From an uncultured Bacilli bacterium (GTDB lineage Bacteria > Bacillota_I > Bacilli_A > RF39 > UBA660): 5,888 nucleotides of DNA. The stretch lies in contig CANRQD010000078.1 of assembly GCA_947632685.1 (NCBI GenBank), positions 1-5,888 of the forward strand. Direction: 5' to 3'. The translations under genes were made by a program, and so were the position numbers. Positions 5,732 through 5,888 of this stretch are shown here, one piece after another (positions within the stretch are counted from its first letter, which is position 1; the number at the start of each line of letters is the position of its first letter). The notes under the pieces are model-generated. The model saw only the letters and a list, made by a program, of their open reading frames with translations. It was not told where the DNA came from and searched no databases.

Positions 5732-5888
5732 ATAAGCTTCTCCTTCTAAAGTTAGTATGAATTTTTTAAATTTAAAATATGTATATAATTTTAAAATATC
5801 CGTAATAATTAATGTTAGTGTAAAGAGTTTTGGGGGAGAAAGTTAAATTTATAATAAATTTGATTTTCTTTTTTTTTATATTTGATTA
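5732..5888. other. AT-rich non-coding leader upstream of the PBP gene
   Basis: These 157 bases hold no gene that I can support. They contain the PBP Shine-Dalgarno (5740-5745) and a 10-base direct repeat TTTAAAATAT (5771-5780 and 5790-5799). There is a lone G5 tract (5832-5836, GGGGGAG on the plus strand) and an all-AT inverted repeat, AAATTTA 5845-5851 with TAAATTT 5855-5861. Beyond it is a T-run at 5869-5877. On the minus strand a frame is open from the window edge to a TAA near 5816, about 23 codons of low complexity. It might be the tail of an upstream gene, but it has no recognisable content. Confidence 0.5.
5795..5824 (-). promoter_or_regulatory. Candidate promoter of the PBP gene
   Basis: On the minus strand TTTACA (5824-5819), five of six bases matching the -35 consensus, is followed after 18 bases by GATATT (5800-5795), four of six for -10. 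Transcription would start near 5788 and give a leader of about 57 bases. In DNA this AT-rich such matches arise easily, and other -10-like hexamers lie further downstream, so this is only the best candidate. Confidence 0.3.

Noticed and set aside
5784..5789. Plus-strand TATAAT as a divergent promoter upstream of the PBP gene
   Set aside because: No -35-like hexamer lies at a proper distance, and no plus-strand open frame with a start follows within the window.
5771..5799. Direct repeat TTTAAAATAT as a regulator binding site
   Set aside because: Ten-base A/T repeats are expected by chance at this composition. There are only two copies, spaced 19 bases apart, and they have no known operator form.
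5845..5877. Plus-strand terminator made of the AT inverted repeat and the T-run
   Set aside because: The 7-bp stem has no G-C pair, its loop is only three bases, and no plus-strand gene ends nearby. It may be chance in AT-rich DNA.
5816..5888. Minus-strand open frame as the end of an upstream gene
   Set aside because: It has only about 23 codons of K/N/Y-rich residues with no motif; an open frame this short is common in AT-rich DNA.

Overview
The window is AT-rich (by eye about 27% G+C) chromosomal DNA from a low-GC, walled Gram-positive-type bacterium (Bacillota). The evidence is A/T-biased codon use, purine-rich Shine-Dalgarno sites, the walJ-rlmH gene pair and a class A penicillin-binding protein. 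Tryptophan is encoded by TGG and all seven visible stop codons are TAA, so nothing suggests the mycoplasma code. I cannot name a species. No insertion sequence, phage gene, CRISPR array, tRNA or rRNA is visible.

The left half (2-2112, plus strand) is a tightly packed operon. It starts with the 3' end of an M23 zinc peptidase that enters from outside the window. Then come walJ (MBL-fold hydrolase), rlmH (23S rRNA pseudouridine methyltransferase) and ung (uracil-DNA glycosylase). The gaps are 1, 1 and 18 bases. This resembles the tail of the WalRK (YycFG) locus of other Bacillota, with a cell-wall peptidase before walJ and a DNA-repair enzyme added at the end.

The right half (2123-5731) is on the minus strand and converges on ung. 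Read in its own direction it begins with a full-length class A PBP (GT51 glycosyltransferase plus transpeptidase), which has its own hairpin terminator. A clear sigma-A-type promoter follows within a few bases and drives a two-gene unit, lemA then pta (phosphate acetyltransferase). The lemA start is best placed at 3678, not at the TTG further upstream. pta and ung share a bidirectional terminator at 2111-2141 that contains the pta stop codon.

Two or three of the seven genes concern the cell wall (M23 peptidase, PBP and perhaps walJ through its Wal association). The others serve DNA repair, ribosome modification and acetate/acetyl-CoA metabolism. I found no convincing undescribed system. The points worth a second look are the terminators fused to stop codons, the lemA start correction, the lemA-pta pairing, the SCC-attB-like 3' end of rlmH, and the G-tract in the otherwise AT-rich leader upstream of the PBP gene.
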